Below are positions 52,430-60,439 of a stretch of 64,000 nt of DNA, piece by piece (position 1 is the first letter of the stretch; each line of letters starts with the position of its first letter). The notes under the pieces are model-generated. The model was not told the DNA's origin. It did not search any database and saw nothing but the letters and a program-made list of their open reading frames with translations. This DNA is from Alteromonas sp. RKMC-009 (GTDB lineage Bacteria; Pseudomonadota; Gammaproteobacteria; Enterobacterales; Alteromonadaceae), in the NCBI RefSeq assembly GCF_003584565.2, contig NZ_CP031010.1:3348001-3412000 (forward strand), written 5' to 3'. Both the position numbers and the translations under genes were made by a program.

Positions 52430-52783
52430 ATGAAAAAAACCATCAGGAAGCTCGACAACAATGTGGTGAAAGCGCTGACAATGGCGTGTGAAACTATAAA
52501 AGAATGGGATACCGGATTTGAATGGCTGACTCACACCGCAAAATATGACAATTTTCCGGGCAGCCTGATGGTGACCTGCGTGTTCAGTTTAGACGCAGAA
52601 ATAGAGCTTGTTACAGAACAGGACTATGACAAGAAGCTCAGACAGCTTATTCAGTCCCAACTTTTAAAAGCCGGTATTAAAGTGAAGGATATTCGCAGGC
52701 ACGTTCGCCTCGACAGTGAAGAAAGCTGCCTGCGGGAAGACGGCGGCGACTGGCCAGCCCGCCTTGCCCGCTGGAGCTGTTAG
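52430..52783 (+). CDS. Conserved hypothetical protein, often labelled Fis-family
   Basis: The ATG at 52430 overlaps the region just past the transporter stop and has GGAG upstream, giving a 117-residue product. It contains VKALTMACETIKEWDTGFEW, LTHTAKYDNFPGSLMVTCVF and a C-terminal Cys-ending tail. Homologues in Shewanella and Alteromonas are commonly called Fis family regulators, but I see no helix-turn-helix of the Fis type, so that name is probably wrong. The function is unknown. It is likely cotranscribed with the DMT transporter. Confidence 0.75.
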   Translation: MKKTIRKLDNNVVKALTMACETIKEWDTGFEWLTHTAKYDNFPGSLMVTCVFSLDAEIELVTEQDYDKKLRQLIQSQLLKAGIKVKDIRRHVRLDSEESCLREDGGDWPARLARWSC

Positions 52784-52808
52784 AACTAATTACCTTCAAG
52801 CAGGTGAA

Positions 52809-52976
52809 TTAGTTTTGTGCATCTTCAGAGGCTTCTTCCAGTTCTTCTCCCGCTGACTGAATATCCTGCCCCAATCCTTCTACGGTGGCACAGCCTGTCA
52901 GTAAGCTTCCCAGAAAGCCCGTCAGAATGGCAAAATATCTGGCCCGAATTGCTTTCGATAAATGTAGTGATTTCAT
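52809..52976 (-). CDS. Entericidin-like small lipoprotein
   Basis: The 55-residue product (ATG at 52974-52976, GGAGAG upstream) has a basic N-region, a hydrophobic core and lipobox LLTGC, followed by ATVEGLGQDIQSAGEELEEA. This is the entericidin EcnA/EcnB signature (C-T-V-x-G-x-G-x-D-I-Q-x-A-G). Entericidins are small envelope lipoproteins implicated in stress-induced lysis in E. coli. It follows the MscS gene by 13 bp on the same strand, so both may respond to envelope or osmotic stress. Confidence 0.85.
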   Translation of the reverse strand: MKSLHLSKAIRARYFAILTGFLGSLLTGCATVEGLGQDIQSAGEELEEASEDAQN

Positions 52977-52989
52977 GTTTCTCTCCGGT

Positions 52990-53982
52990 TTAATCTTCTG
53001 CGGCCGCGTCGCTGGTATCAGCCCTGGCAGCACTCTCATTGGTTGGCTGGCTTTCGCCACTCTCCTGCCCCTGACCTTTCTCAGAAAAGCCTGAGGAGCG
53101 CATCATCGTATCGAGCTTCTCACCACCTTTGGCACCGAAGTCCAGTGTACGAATAGGGAACGGGATCAGAATGTCAGCCTCATTCAGGGCACGCTGCACG
53201 GTGACAATCGCATCGTGTCTGACCTCCATATAATTAGGTTCACCCGGATAGCGGATCCAGAACCACACCAGTAAGTTCACGCTGCTGTCACCGAATGACT
53301 CTGCATAAACGTTGGTTTCATCTTTATTGATAACGTAGTCTTTTTCGTTGATCGCATCCACAATCACTTCGCGGGCCTTTTGCGGATCGTCTGCATAGGA
53401 GATGCCTACCGGCACTTCAATCCGGCGGTGTCCCATTACGGAGTAATTGGTGAGAATATTTCTGAAAAGAATTTTGTTCGGGATGATTACCCGCTGCCCG
53501 TAGAACGTGGTGACCAGCGTATTTCTGAGATTAATTTCTTCCACATTACCGAACACGCCGTCTGCCTGAATGACATCTCCAATCTGAAAGGGCTTGCGGA
53601 TCCCCATGGCGATACCGGCGATAAAATTCTCAGTAATATCCTGAAAAGCAAAGCCAATAGCCAGTCCAACAATACCAGCACCGGCGAGCAAGGAAGTAAC
53701 AGTGCCCTGCAGACCGACAAAGTCCAGTGCGATAAATATTCCGGCACAGGCAATAAATGCCTTGGCGATGGATGTGAGCAAATCGGCAATCTGGCGGGAC
53801 TCAAACGCCCTTCGCAATACATTATTAAGCACCTTACCGGCAACCTTAGCCAGCAAACCGAATGCAAAGGCTATAAAAAAAGCGACTACGATATTGGGGA
53901 GCAGCTTGATCCCCCCTTCCAACCACACCTGCAGCTTTTCATTGATTAACTCGTAGGCTTTATCGATTTGCGGAAATTCCAT
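52990..53982 (-). CDS. MscS-family mechanosensitive channel
   Basis: A 330-residue small-conductance channel. Three N-terminal helices (about 25-110) end in the pore helix LLAGAGIVGLAIGFAFQDIT, then the MscS beta domain (GIRKPFQIGDVIQADGVFGN, RNTLVTTFYGQRVIIPNKIL) and the alpha/beta C-domain (DIPFPIRTLDFG-like IPFPIRTLDF), finishing in a low-complexity acidic tail. It releases solutes on hypoosmotic shock. GGGAGA precedes the ATG. Followed by an entericidin gene; a second MscS gene lies upstream. Confidence 0.92.
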   Translation of the reverse strand: MEFPQIDKAYELINEKLQVWLEGGIKLLPNIVVAFFIAFAFGLLAKVAGKVLNNVLRRAFESRQIADLLTSIAKAFIACAGIFIALDFVGLQGTVTSLLAGAGIVGLAIGFAFQDITENFIAGIAMGIRKPFQIGDVIQADGVFGNVEEINLRNTLVTTFYGQRVIIPNKILFRNILTNYSVMGHRRIEVPVGISYADDPQKAREVIVDAINEKDYVINKDETNVYAESFGDSSVNLLVWFWIRYPGEPNYMEVRHDAIVTVQRALNEADILIPFPIRTLDFGAKGGEKLDTMMRSSGFSEKGQGQESGESQPTNESAARADTSDAAAED

Positions 53983-54345
53983 GTTTCTCCCGGATATTGT
54001 TAATGCCGTTTCACTTCAGTGCTTTTACGGGCATAAAACTTACAAATATCGTTCCGGATAGAGGCGCCAAGGAAAAATAACAAAAAACACTAGGCTAATC
54101 AGAAAGATAGAAACCTTCCCGTCAGGATTTGTAAAAGATAATTCGATGACGAACAAAGAACGGGAAAGAAATAGATACCCGGGGTGTGAAAATGTCACAC
54201 AATAATTTCAGGCAGATAAAGCAGTACAGGTGTTATTCACTGCAAATTGATAAATGGTTTGGGCATTGACGCCGGAGAATAAAAAATTGGTATGAAAAAA
54301 AACGAACCTCGCGGTTCGTTTTGATAAAGAAAAAACAGGCGCTTT
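53983..54345. other. Intergenic region between two MscS genes
   Basis: No gene is seen. It holds the promoter of the downstream MscS gene and the terminator of the upstream one at 54301-54322, plus a weak GTGTG/CACAC inverted repeat near 54184-54200. Confidence 0.45.
54301..54322. terminator. Terminator between the MscS genes
   Basis: AACGAACC, loop TCGC and GGTTCGTT form a perfect 8-bp stem with A-runs on the left and TT on the right, so on the minus strand it ends in a strong T-run, 24 bp past the stop at 54346. Confidence 0.85.
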
Positions 54346-55161
54346 TTATAGCATTCTGACTTCCCGTTGCGGGAACGGGATCTCAACTTCAGCATGTTTC
54401 AGCGCATCATAGATGGCTTTATTCAGTGCATATTTGATTTCAAAGTGACGGGTAGTAAGTGCCCAGACACGGACACCAAAATTTATGCTGCTGTCACCGA
54501 AGTTGTCTACGCCGATTGCCGGCGCTTTCTCATCGCTGATCCCTTCCACAGTTTTCACTGCCTGCTGCAGCACATCAATAACAGCATCCACATCACTGGA
54601 ATAAGCAACGCCGACTTCCAGTTCAATAAGCATCTGTTCGGCTGAGTTATGCAGAATTTCACCTACAATCAGTTTGTTAGGGATCTGAATATGTACGTTA
54701 TCTTCGTCAATCAGAATGGTGTAAGGCAGCATGACTTTATCGACCACACCGGACACGCCTCTGACCTGAATAGTATCGCCGAGAACAAAAGGCCGGGTGA
54801 TGATGATGGTAAAGCCCGCAGCATAGTTTGCCAGCATGCCCTGGATCGCCAGGCCTGCACCAAGGCCAATGGCACCGACAGCAGCAATTAAAGGCGTTAC
54901 GCTGATACCGATATTGCCCAGGGCAATGATAATCACCAGCGCCAGCACGAGAATCTTACAGGCCCCGCCGGTGAACCGGCTGAGCGTAATATCGATATTG
55001 CGGCCGGTCATCAGGTTCTCGACCATATCGCCTATCTTCGCCGCCATCCACCAGCCGATGAACAAAATAACCAGTGCGCCGAGGATCTGAAAACTGTATG
55101 TTACCGCGAACTCAATGAGGGTATCGTATATGGCCTGCGCCTGCTGTAATTCTTCTTCCAT
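54346..55161 (-). CDS. MscS-family mechanosensitive channel (short type)
   Basis: A 271-residue MscS protein close in size to E. coli MscS (286). It has the pore helix GAIGLGAGLAIQGMLANYAA, FTIIITRPFVLGDTIQVRGV and the C-terminal IPFPQREVRML. The start at 55159-55161 is before MEEELQQAQAI. It differs from the paralogue at 52990 in lacking the long acidic tail. It opens on membrane tension to relieve osmotic pressure. Confidence 0.93.
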   Translation of the reverse strand: MEEELQQAQAIYDTLIEFAVTYSFQILGALVILFIGWWMAAKIGDMVENLMTGRNIDITLSRFTGGACKILVLALVIIIALGNIGISVTPLIAAVGAIGLGAGLAIQGMLANYAAGFTIIITRPFVLGDTIQVRGVSGVVDKVMLPYTILIDEDNVHIQIPNKLIVGEILHNSAEQMLIELEVGVAYSSDVDAVIDVLQQAVKTVEGISDEKAPAIGVDNFGDSSINFGVRVWALTTRHFEIKYALNKAIYDALKHAEVEIPFPQREVRML

Positions 55162-55257
55162 AACCGCTTATTATCTAAGTTTTTTATTGTCTTAAAGAAT
55201 AAACAACAACGAAAAGTTTCACAACTTACAGCCTGTGCTTTTTAAAGCGGTTGTGTA

Positions 55258-56880
55258 CTAATTGAGGCGGGCCTTCACTTTGAATCTGATGATAAATTCA
55301 ACGCCTTCATTCTCTGTGCTGTTACACGCAATTGAACCGCCCAGGGCATTAGTCACAATATTGTAAGTAATATTCAGCCCCAGACCTGTGCCGCCGTGCC
55401 CCCGGTTAGTGGTGAAAAACGGGTCGAAAATCCGGCTCAGATTTTCCTTACTGATCCCCTTGCCGTTATCCCGGTATTGCAGCAGGTACATATCATCTTC
55501 CTGTTCACTGATTGCAATGGAGATATTACCTGACTCACGATCCTTAAAGCCGTGATTGACAGAGTTTACAATCAGATTGGTGATGACCTGTGAAAGCAGG
55601 CCGGGGTTAGTAATCACGTTCATGTCGTCGCGGCATTCGGTCGCCACAACCACATTCGCCTTACGTAACACAGACCCCAGGCTGAACAGGATCTCATCCA
55701 GGTACAGACTGAGATTGACTTCGCGATCTTCTTCACTGGTTTGATCAACAGCCACCTGCTTAAAGCTGCGCACCAGCTGGGCCGTTCTGTCGATATTCTT
55801 TTTTATCATGCCGGCCAGTTCACTGGCGCTGTTGAGATAATCTTCAAAGTCGTTTTCTGTCAGGTTTCCCTGTTCGTAACGGGCATGGATATCGCGGCAC
55901 TCTTCCATCAGTTGGGTAATGCCGGTAAGACCTATACCCACCGGCGTATTAATCTCATGAGCCACACCGGCAACCAGCGACCCGAGGCTGGCCATTTTTT
56001 CTGACTCCACCAGCTTGCTTTGAGCCTGTTTCAGGCTTTCAATGGTTTCCGACAAACTGCGGTTTGTTGCATTCAGCGCTTCATTTCTGCTGATGATTTT
56101 TTCCTGAAGGGCTTTCTTTTCAGAAATATCGCGGGTGATGGCATAAATAGCCGGCCCGCCATTCAATTTAATTTCAATGACGATGATTTCAGTCCAGAAA
56201 AGTGAACCGTCCTCCCGCTGATGCTGCCATTCCAGTGTTTTATTACCATAGCCGGCGACCTGCCTGGCATTGTCAGCCACCACATCCACAGAACGGCGGC
56301 CGTCGCCTTGATACTCCGGTGAGAGATCCATTGGCGTAAGGCCAAGTATTTCTTCTTTTGAGGTATAACCGAACATATCCAGCAGAGCTTTATTGCAATC
56401 AATAAACTTGTTATCAACAAGCAGACTCAGGCCATCTTTGGAATCATTAAACAACGTTTCAAAAGTATTTTTCTGCTCTGCCAGTTCCAGCTCCAGGGCT
56501 TTCTTTTCAGAAATATCCCGCCAGTTGGCATAAATCACATCCTCGCCGTTCATGACCATTTTGGTCAGGATGATTTCCACCCACAGGGTATCGCCGCCGG
56601 CACGCTTTACAATCCATTCAAAGCGCACACTCCCCTCTTGCTGGCATTTGGCCACCAGTGCCAGCCCCTTCTTTACCGAAGACATGCCGTCGTATTGCGT
56701 TTCAGGGGAAAAATCGAAAGGGGTTTTACCGATAAAATCTTCTCTTTGCTCAACACCTACCAGTGCCAGCATGGAATCATTGCAATCTACAAAGACTTCA
56801 TTCTTAAAAATTGCCAGACCATCTTTTGAATTTCTGAAAACTGTTTCGAATCCGTTCTCACGATCGTTTACGTCATTCAT
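55258..56880 (-). CDS. Soluble PAS-PAS sensor histidine kinase
   Basis: With the ATG at 56878-56880 this is a 540-residue kinase without transmembrane segments. Two similar PAS domains (about 10-130 and 135-255; both have a NSKDGL start and DISEKKALE/ALQ end) are followed by a coiled coil (about 260-300), a dimerisation/phosphoacceptor domain with the H-box LVAGVAHEINTPVGIGLTGI, and an ATPase domain with LIVNSVNHGF, DNGKGI and GHGGTGLGL. The duplicated PAS domains point to a cytoplasmic signal or redox cofactor, not identifiable here. No response-regulator gene is adjacent, so the partner is elsewhere. Confidence 0.9.
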   Translation of the reverse strand: MNDVNDRENGFETVFRNSKDGLAIFKNEVFVDCNDSMLALVGVEQREDFIGKTPFDFSPETQYDGMSSVKKGLALVAKCQQEGSVRFEWIVKRAGGDTLWVEIILTKMVMNGEDVIYANWRDISEKKALELELAEQKNTFETLFNDSKDGLSLLVDNKFIDCNKALLDMFGYTSKEEILGLTPMDLSPEYQGDGRRSVDVVADNARQVAGYGNKTLEWQHQREDGSLFWTEIIVIEIKLNGGPAIYAITRDISEKKALQEKIISRNEALNATNRSLSETIESLKQAQSKLVESEKMASLGSLVAGVAHEINTPVGIGLTGITQLMEECRDIHARYEQGNLTENDFEDYLNSASELAGMIKKNIDRTAQLVRSFKQVAVDQTSEEDREVNLSLYLDEILFSLGSVLRKANVVVATECRDDMNVITNPGLLSQVITNLIVNSVNHGFKDRESGNISIAISEQEDDMYLLQYRDNGKGISKENLSRIFDPFFTTNRGHGGTGLGLNITYNIVTNALGGSIACNSTENEGVEFIIRFKVKARLN

Positions 56881-57147
56881 CACGGCAATACCTGCAAAAT
56901 AAAGCTCCGGCGCAGCAAAAATAAGGCTCTGGGCTGCCACAGAATTGATATTACATATCGGTTAAAAATATTTTTTAAAATTAGCAAAGAAACGGCAGTT
57001 TGCCACTGCCAGCCCCGGGTAATTCGTCTAATGCCGCAGGTTTTACCATGTCGAATCATTTCATTGTCAGGTGAACCGAACGATTCAGTTAGCGTAATCA
57101 TTGCATGACAATTTTGTAACAAAGCGGGCACAGGCAGGGACCGGGTA

Positions 57148-58296
57148 ATGGAAAGCAAGACAATAAAGAAAAGGACAATCAGCGACAGTCGCTCTGTTCC
57201 CTATTTACGTGAAGCAAGACAAACACGGCTGCTAAAAACCCTGCTGATGCTGGCGGTGATCTACACCCTGTATCTTGCCAAATCGCTGCTCATCCCTTTG
57301 TTCTTTTCCGCATTTATTGCGCTGCTGCTTAGCCCGCTGGTCCGCGTTGGCAGAAAATTCTATGTTCCGCCGTCCCTGTCTGCGTCGGTACTCATGGTAT
57401 TGCTGGTAGCGCCTTTCACCTTTTTGGGGTTAGAACTGGCAGAACCTGCCGGACGGTGGATGCACTCGCTGCCTAAGATTGCCGGTGAAGTGGTTACAGA
57501 AATGGAAGAATTAAGTGACAGCCTCACCATGCAGGAGCCCGCTCCGCCTGCCGAAAAAGAAGATAAATCCTTTTTTGACTGGTTCGGTGATGATGAAGAA
57601 GTTAAGCCGGAACAACCGCAGGAAAACATCGTTACCGGCAAACTGAAGCAAAGCGGGATGGAAGTCGCTATCACCATAATGAGTACAGCTCCCCTGCTGC
57701 TGGCACAAATTTTCGGCTGTATGATTCTTATCTTTTTCCTGCTGGTGTATGGCCCTGCGCTATTTAATGTATTCATCCGCGACTTTCCGGTCGTCACAAA
57801 CAAGCGCCGTGCACTGGTTCTGGTTAATCATATACAGCGCGAGCTGTCTGCTTACATAATAACGGTGAGTATGATCAACGGTCTGCTCGGCGTCGCCACA
57901 GCTATAGCCCTCACCTACATCGGCGTTGAAGATGCGATTTTATGGGGTTCACTGGTGGCGCTGCTGAATTTCGTCCCCTATCTTGGCGGTCTGGTAAGTT
58001 GCAGCGTATTGCTGGTTGCCGGTGTGGTGCAGTTCGGACTGGTTGCGACGGCACTGTTACCGGCGTTTGCTTTTATGTGCATTAATGTTGTGGAGTCTCA
58101 GCTTGTCACGCCTACCGTGCTGGGACGAAGTATGCGGTTGAATCCGCTTATCATCATTCTGTGGCTGTCGGTAGCAGGCTGGCTGTGGGGCGTTGTGGGT
58201 GTACTGCTTGCTGTGCCCATTCTGATGAGTTTTAAAATTATCCTCGAAAATATTGGCAGCCTGCCCCACTGGGTCAAGCTGATTGAGTCGAAATAG
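57148..58296 (+). CDS. AI-2E family (PerM-like) permease
   Basis: A 382-residue inner-membrane protein of the AI-2E/PerM family with about eight helices: LLMLAVIYTLYLAKSLLIPL in the first, a charged cytoplasmic region (about 120-170, EKEDKSFFDWFGDDEEVKPE), and the family signature SLVALLNFVPYLGGLVS. Members are exporters, for example of AI-2 (TqsA) or sodium; the substrate here is unknown. It converges on the rhlE gene with a 9-bp gap. Confidence 0.88.
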   Translation: MESKTIKKRTISDSRSVPYLREARQTRLLKTLLMLAVIYTLYLAKSLLIPLFFSAFIALLLSPLVRVGRKFYVPPSLSASVLMVLLVAPFTFLGLELAEPAGRWMHSLPKIAGEVVTEMEELSDSLTMQEPAPPAEKEDKSFFDWFGDDEEVKPEQPQENIVTGKLKQSGMEVAITIMSTAPLLLAQIFGCMILIFFLLVYGPALFNVFIRDFPVVTNKRRALVLVNHIQRELSAYIITVSMINGLLGVATAIALTYIGVEDAILWGSLVALLNFVPYLGGLVSCSVLLVAGVVQFGLVATALLPAFAFMCINVVESQLVTPTVLGRSMRLNPLIIILWLSVAGWLWGVVGVLLAVPILMSFKIILENIGSLPHWVKLIESK

Positions 58297-58305
58297 CCCG
58301 CCGGT

Positions 58306-59559
58306 TCATCGCCGGCGGCGGGGCTTGCCTGACTTACGCTTGCCTTTATTATCCTGACCCAATGCTTTCGCTCTGAGGGCCTTTTTCGATAACGGCCGCT
58401 GGCTGCCGGTGGCGTCTTCCTGTCCCGACGGATCAGGCTCAAAACCCGGCTCCCACTGTAATACCGCGCTGTCGCCGGTGAGCTTTTCAATTTCTTCAAG
58501 CAGATACTTTTCTTTGCCACAAAGCAGCGATACCGCGATACCAGCCTGACCGGCACGTCCCGTGCGGCCAATACGGTGAATATAGTCTTCAGCGTTATAA
58601 GGTAACTCATAGTTAATGACGTACTGCAAAGACTGAATATCCAGCCCCCGTGCCGCAACATCAGTGGCCACCAGCGCCCGCACCTGTCCGGCTTTAAATG
58701 CATCAAGCCCCCGCTCTCTCGCGCCCTGAGACTTATCACCATGTACACCGGCGGCACTGATCCCATCTTTTTCCAGCTCAGTGACCAGTTCGTCCACCGC
58801 CTGCTTTGTACGGGTAAATATAAGCACCTGCTGCCAGTTTTTAGCACCTATCATGTAGGCTATCAGGCCGGCTTTACGCTTTTTATCCACTTCGAAAAAG
58901 CGTTGCTCCACTTTATCTGCCGTGGCGTTGCGCGGCGCAACTTCAATCAGTTCCGGCGCGGTAAGCAGCGAGTCTTTCAGTGCATACACTTCATCATTGA
59001 ATGTGGCAGAAAAGAACAGAGTCTGACGCTGTTCAGGCAAGCGCTTTAATATCCGCTTAATATCGGTAATAAACCCCATATCCAGCATGCGGTCGGCCTC
59101 ATCAAGCACAAAAGTCTGCAGCGTGCTCAAGTCAATCAGCTCTTTAATAGCCAGTTCCAGCAAGCGTCCCGGCGTTGCCACCAGCACATCGCACCCGGCA
59201 CTCAACGCTTCAATCTGCGGATTAATACTGACACCGCCATAAGCGACCACGGTATTGATCCCCAGGCCATCACTGTATTTCACAAAGCTCTGATAAACCT
59301 GGTGGGCCAGTTCACGGGTAGGCGTGAGCACCAGCACACGAAGTGCTTTTTCACCGGCATCCTGCTCCAGTAAACGCTGGATAAGCGGCAGCGCAAAAGC
59401 AGCCGTTTTTCCCGTACCGGTTTGTGCACCGGCCATCACGTCCCGTCCCGCCAGCACATGAGGGATAGCCGCCTGTTGCACAGGTGTGGAAGTGTGGTAG
59501 CCCAATTTATCGAGCACAGCCAGCAACTGACTGTTTAAACCTAAATCTGAAAATCCCAT
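58306..59559 (-). CDS. rhlE: DEAD-box RNA helicase RhlE
   Basis: The ATG at 59557-59559 (AAGGTG upstream) gives a 417-residue helicase beginning MGFSDLGLNSQLLAVLDKLG, with Q-motif STPVQQAAIP, Walker A AQTGTGKTAA, DEAD, SAT, and HRIGRTGRAGQ. The C-terminus is very basic (KKALRAKALGQDNKGKRKSG, then KPRRRR), as in RhlE. RhlE helps ribosome maturation and RNA decay. Both short tail and motifs separate it from the longer SrmB/DeaD types. Confidence 0.93.
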   Translation of the reverse strand: MGFSDLGLNSQLLAVLDKLGYHTSTPVQQAAIPHVLAGRDVMAGAQTGTGKTAAFALPLIQRLLEQDAGEKALRVLVLTPTRELAHQVYQSFVKYSDGLGINTVVAYGGVSINPQIEALSAGCDVLVATPGRLLELAIKELIDLSTLQTFVLDEADRMLDMGFITDIKRILKRLPEQRQTLFFSATFNDEVYALKDSLLTAPELIEVAPRNATADKVEQRFFEVDKKRKAGLIAYMIGAKNWQQVLIFTRTKQAVDELVTELEKDGISAAGVHGDKSQGARERGLDAFKAGQVRALVATDVAARGLDIQSLQYVINYELPYNAEDYIHRIGRTGRAGQAGIAVSLLCGKEKYLLEEIEKLTGDSAVLQWEPGFEPDPSGQEDATGSQRPLSKKALRAKALGQDNKGKRKSGKPRRRR

Positions 59560-59629
59560 AACCCGCACCTTGCAATCACTAAACGGGCGCATTGTACCTG
59601 ATCAATGAATTTATCGGGTAATAAAACAA

Positions 59630-59654
59630 AAAAGTCTGCCGGAAGCAGACTTTT
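59630..59654. terminator. Terminator of the PEP-CTERM protein gene
   Basis: AAAAGTCTGC, loop CGGAA and GCAGACTTTT form a 10-bp stem with flanking A and T tracts, 27 bp past the stop at 59681. It is also upstream of rhlE. Confidence 0.85.
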
Positions 59655-59680
59655 CGTTTTAAAAAAATGTGAACGTTAGA

Positions 59681-60298
59681 TTAACGCTGGCGTCTTCTCA
59701 GGCCTACCAAACCGCTTAAGCCCAACGCAAGTACACCTAGTGTTGCAGGCTCAGTCACTGACGTTGACGGGGTTGACGCGGCAACAGTACCGAAGTAGAA
59801 GTTATCCAGACCTTCAGCCTGTGCAGAAAGAGAATTAACAGTTACCTGAGTAATATAATTTCCGCCATCAAGAATGGTGGCGAAATAGCCATCCGCAGAA
59901 TCAACTGTCACAACTTCTGTGGTTGTATCAGACAACAGTAATTCAAACGATAAGGTGCTGCCGCTAAAAAGGGAAAAGATGTCTGAACCGAAAGCATTAA
60001 TACCAGCACCGGCAAAAGTAATAATCAGATTATTGACAAAATAGTTTGAAAAAATCTGAGATGAACCTGTACTTGCGTAGTCGCCAATTACGATAGCGTC
60101 AGCTTCTGTACCGTTAGTAGCAAACGTTACACCTGACTCGGTATAAGACGTCGTTGAACCCGTTGCGCTGTCAAAATCGATTAAAGTAAGACCTGTACCG
60201 GCGTCTGCCAAAAAAAAGGCTTCGTCGGTATAGTTGATTAAACCTGCATTTGCAGACGCGGCTAAGATACTACAAACAAAAACTAACAAACTTCTCAT
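59681..60298 (-). CDS. PEP-CTERM-type exported protein (TEP variant)
   Basis: A 205-residue protein with a signal peptide (MRSLLVFVCSILAASANAGL), a beta-rich Ser/Thr/Gly-rich body, and a C-terminal sorting signal: TEPATLG, a hydrophobic helix VLALGLSGLVGL and RRRQR. The usual PEP motif is here TEP. PEP-CTERM proteins are cut and anchored or exported through an exosortase in species with extracellular polysaccharide. No exosortase gene is in this window. GGAAG precedes the ATG. Function of the body is unknown; it may bind cell-surface polymer. Confidence 0.8.
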   Translation of the reverse strand: MRSLLVFVCSILAASANAGLINYTDEAFFLADAGTGLTLIDFDSATGSTTSYTESGVTFATNGTEADAIVIGDYASTGSSQIFSNYFVNNLIITFAGAGINAFGSDIFSLFSGSTLSFELLLSDTTTEVVTVDSADGYFATILDGGNYITQVTVNSLSAQAEGLDNFYFGTVAASTPSTSVTEPATLGVLALGLSGLVGLRRRQR

Positions 60299-60439
60299 GT
60301 TTACTCTTCCTTCGGGTTAGATTACTACACTACAGGATTGATTTAGCACAATAAATGCCAATTTTTAACCAATTGAAAAATAAAGACTAAATCTAAAAAT
60401 CCAGCATCAAGAACAAACCCTTGTAAAAAAAACAGACAA

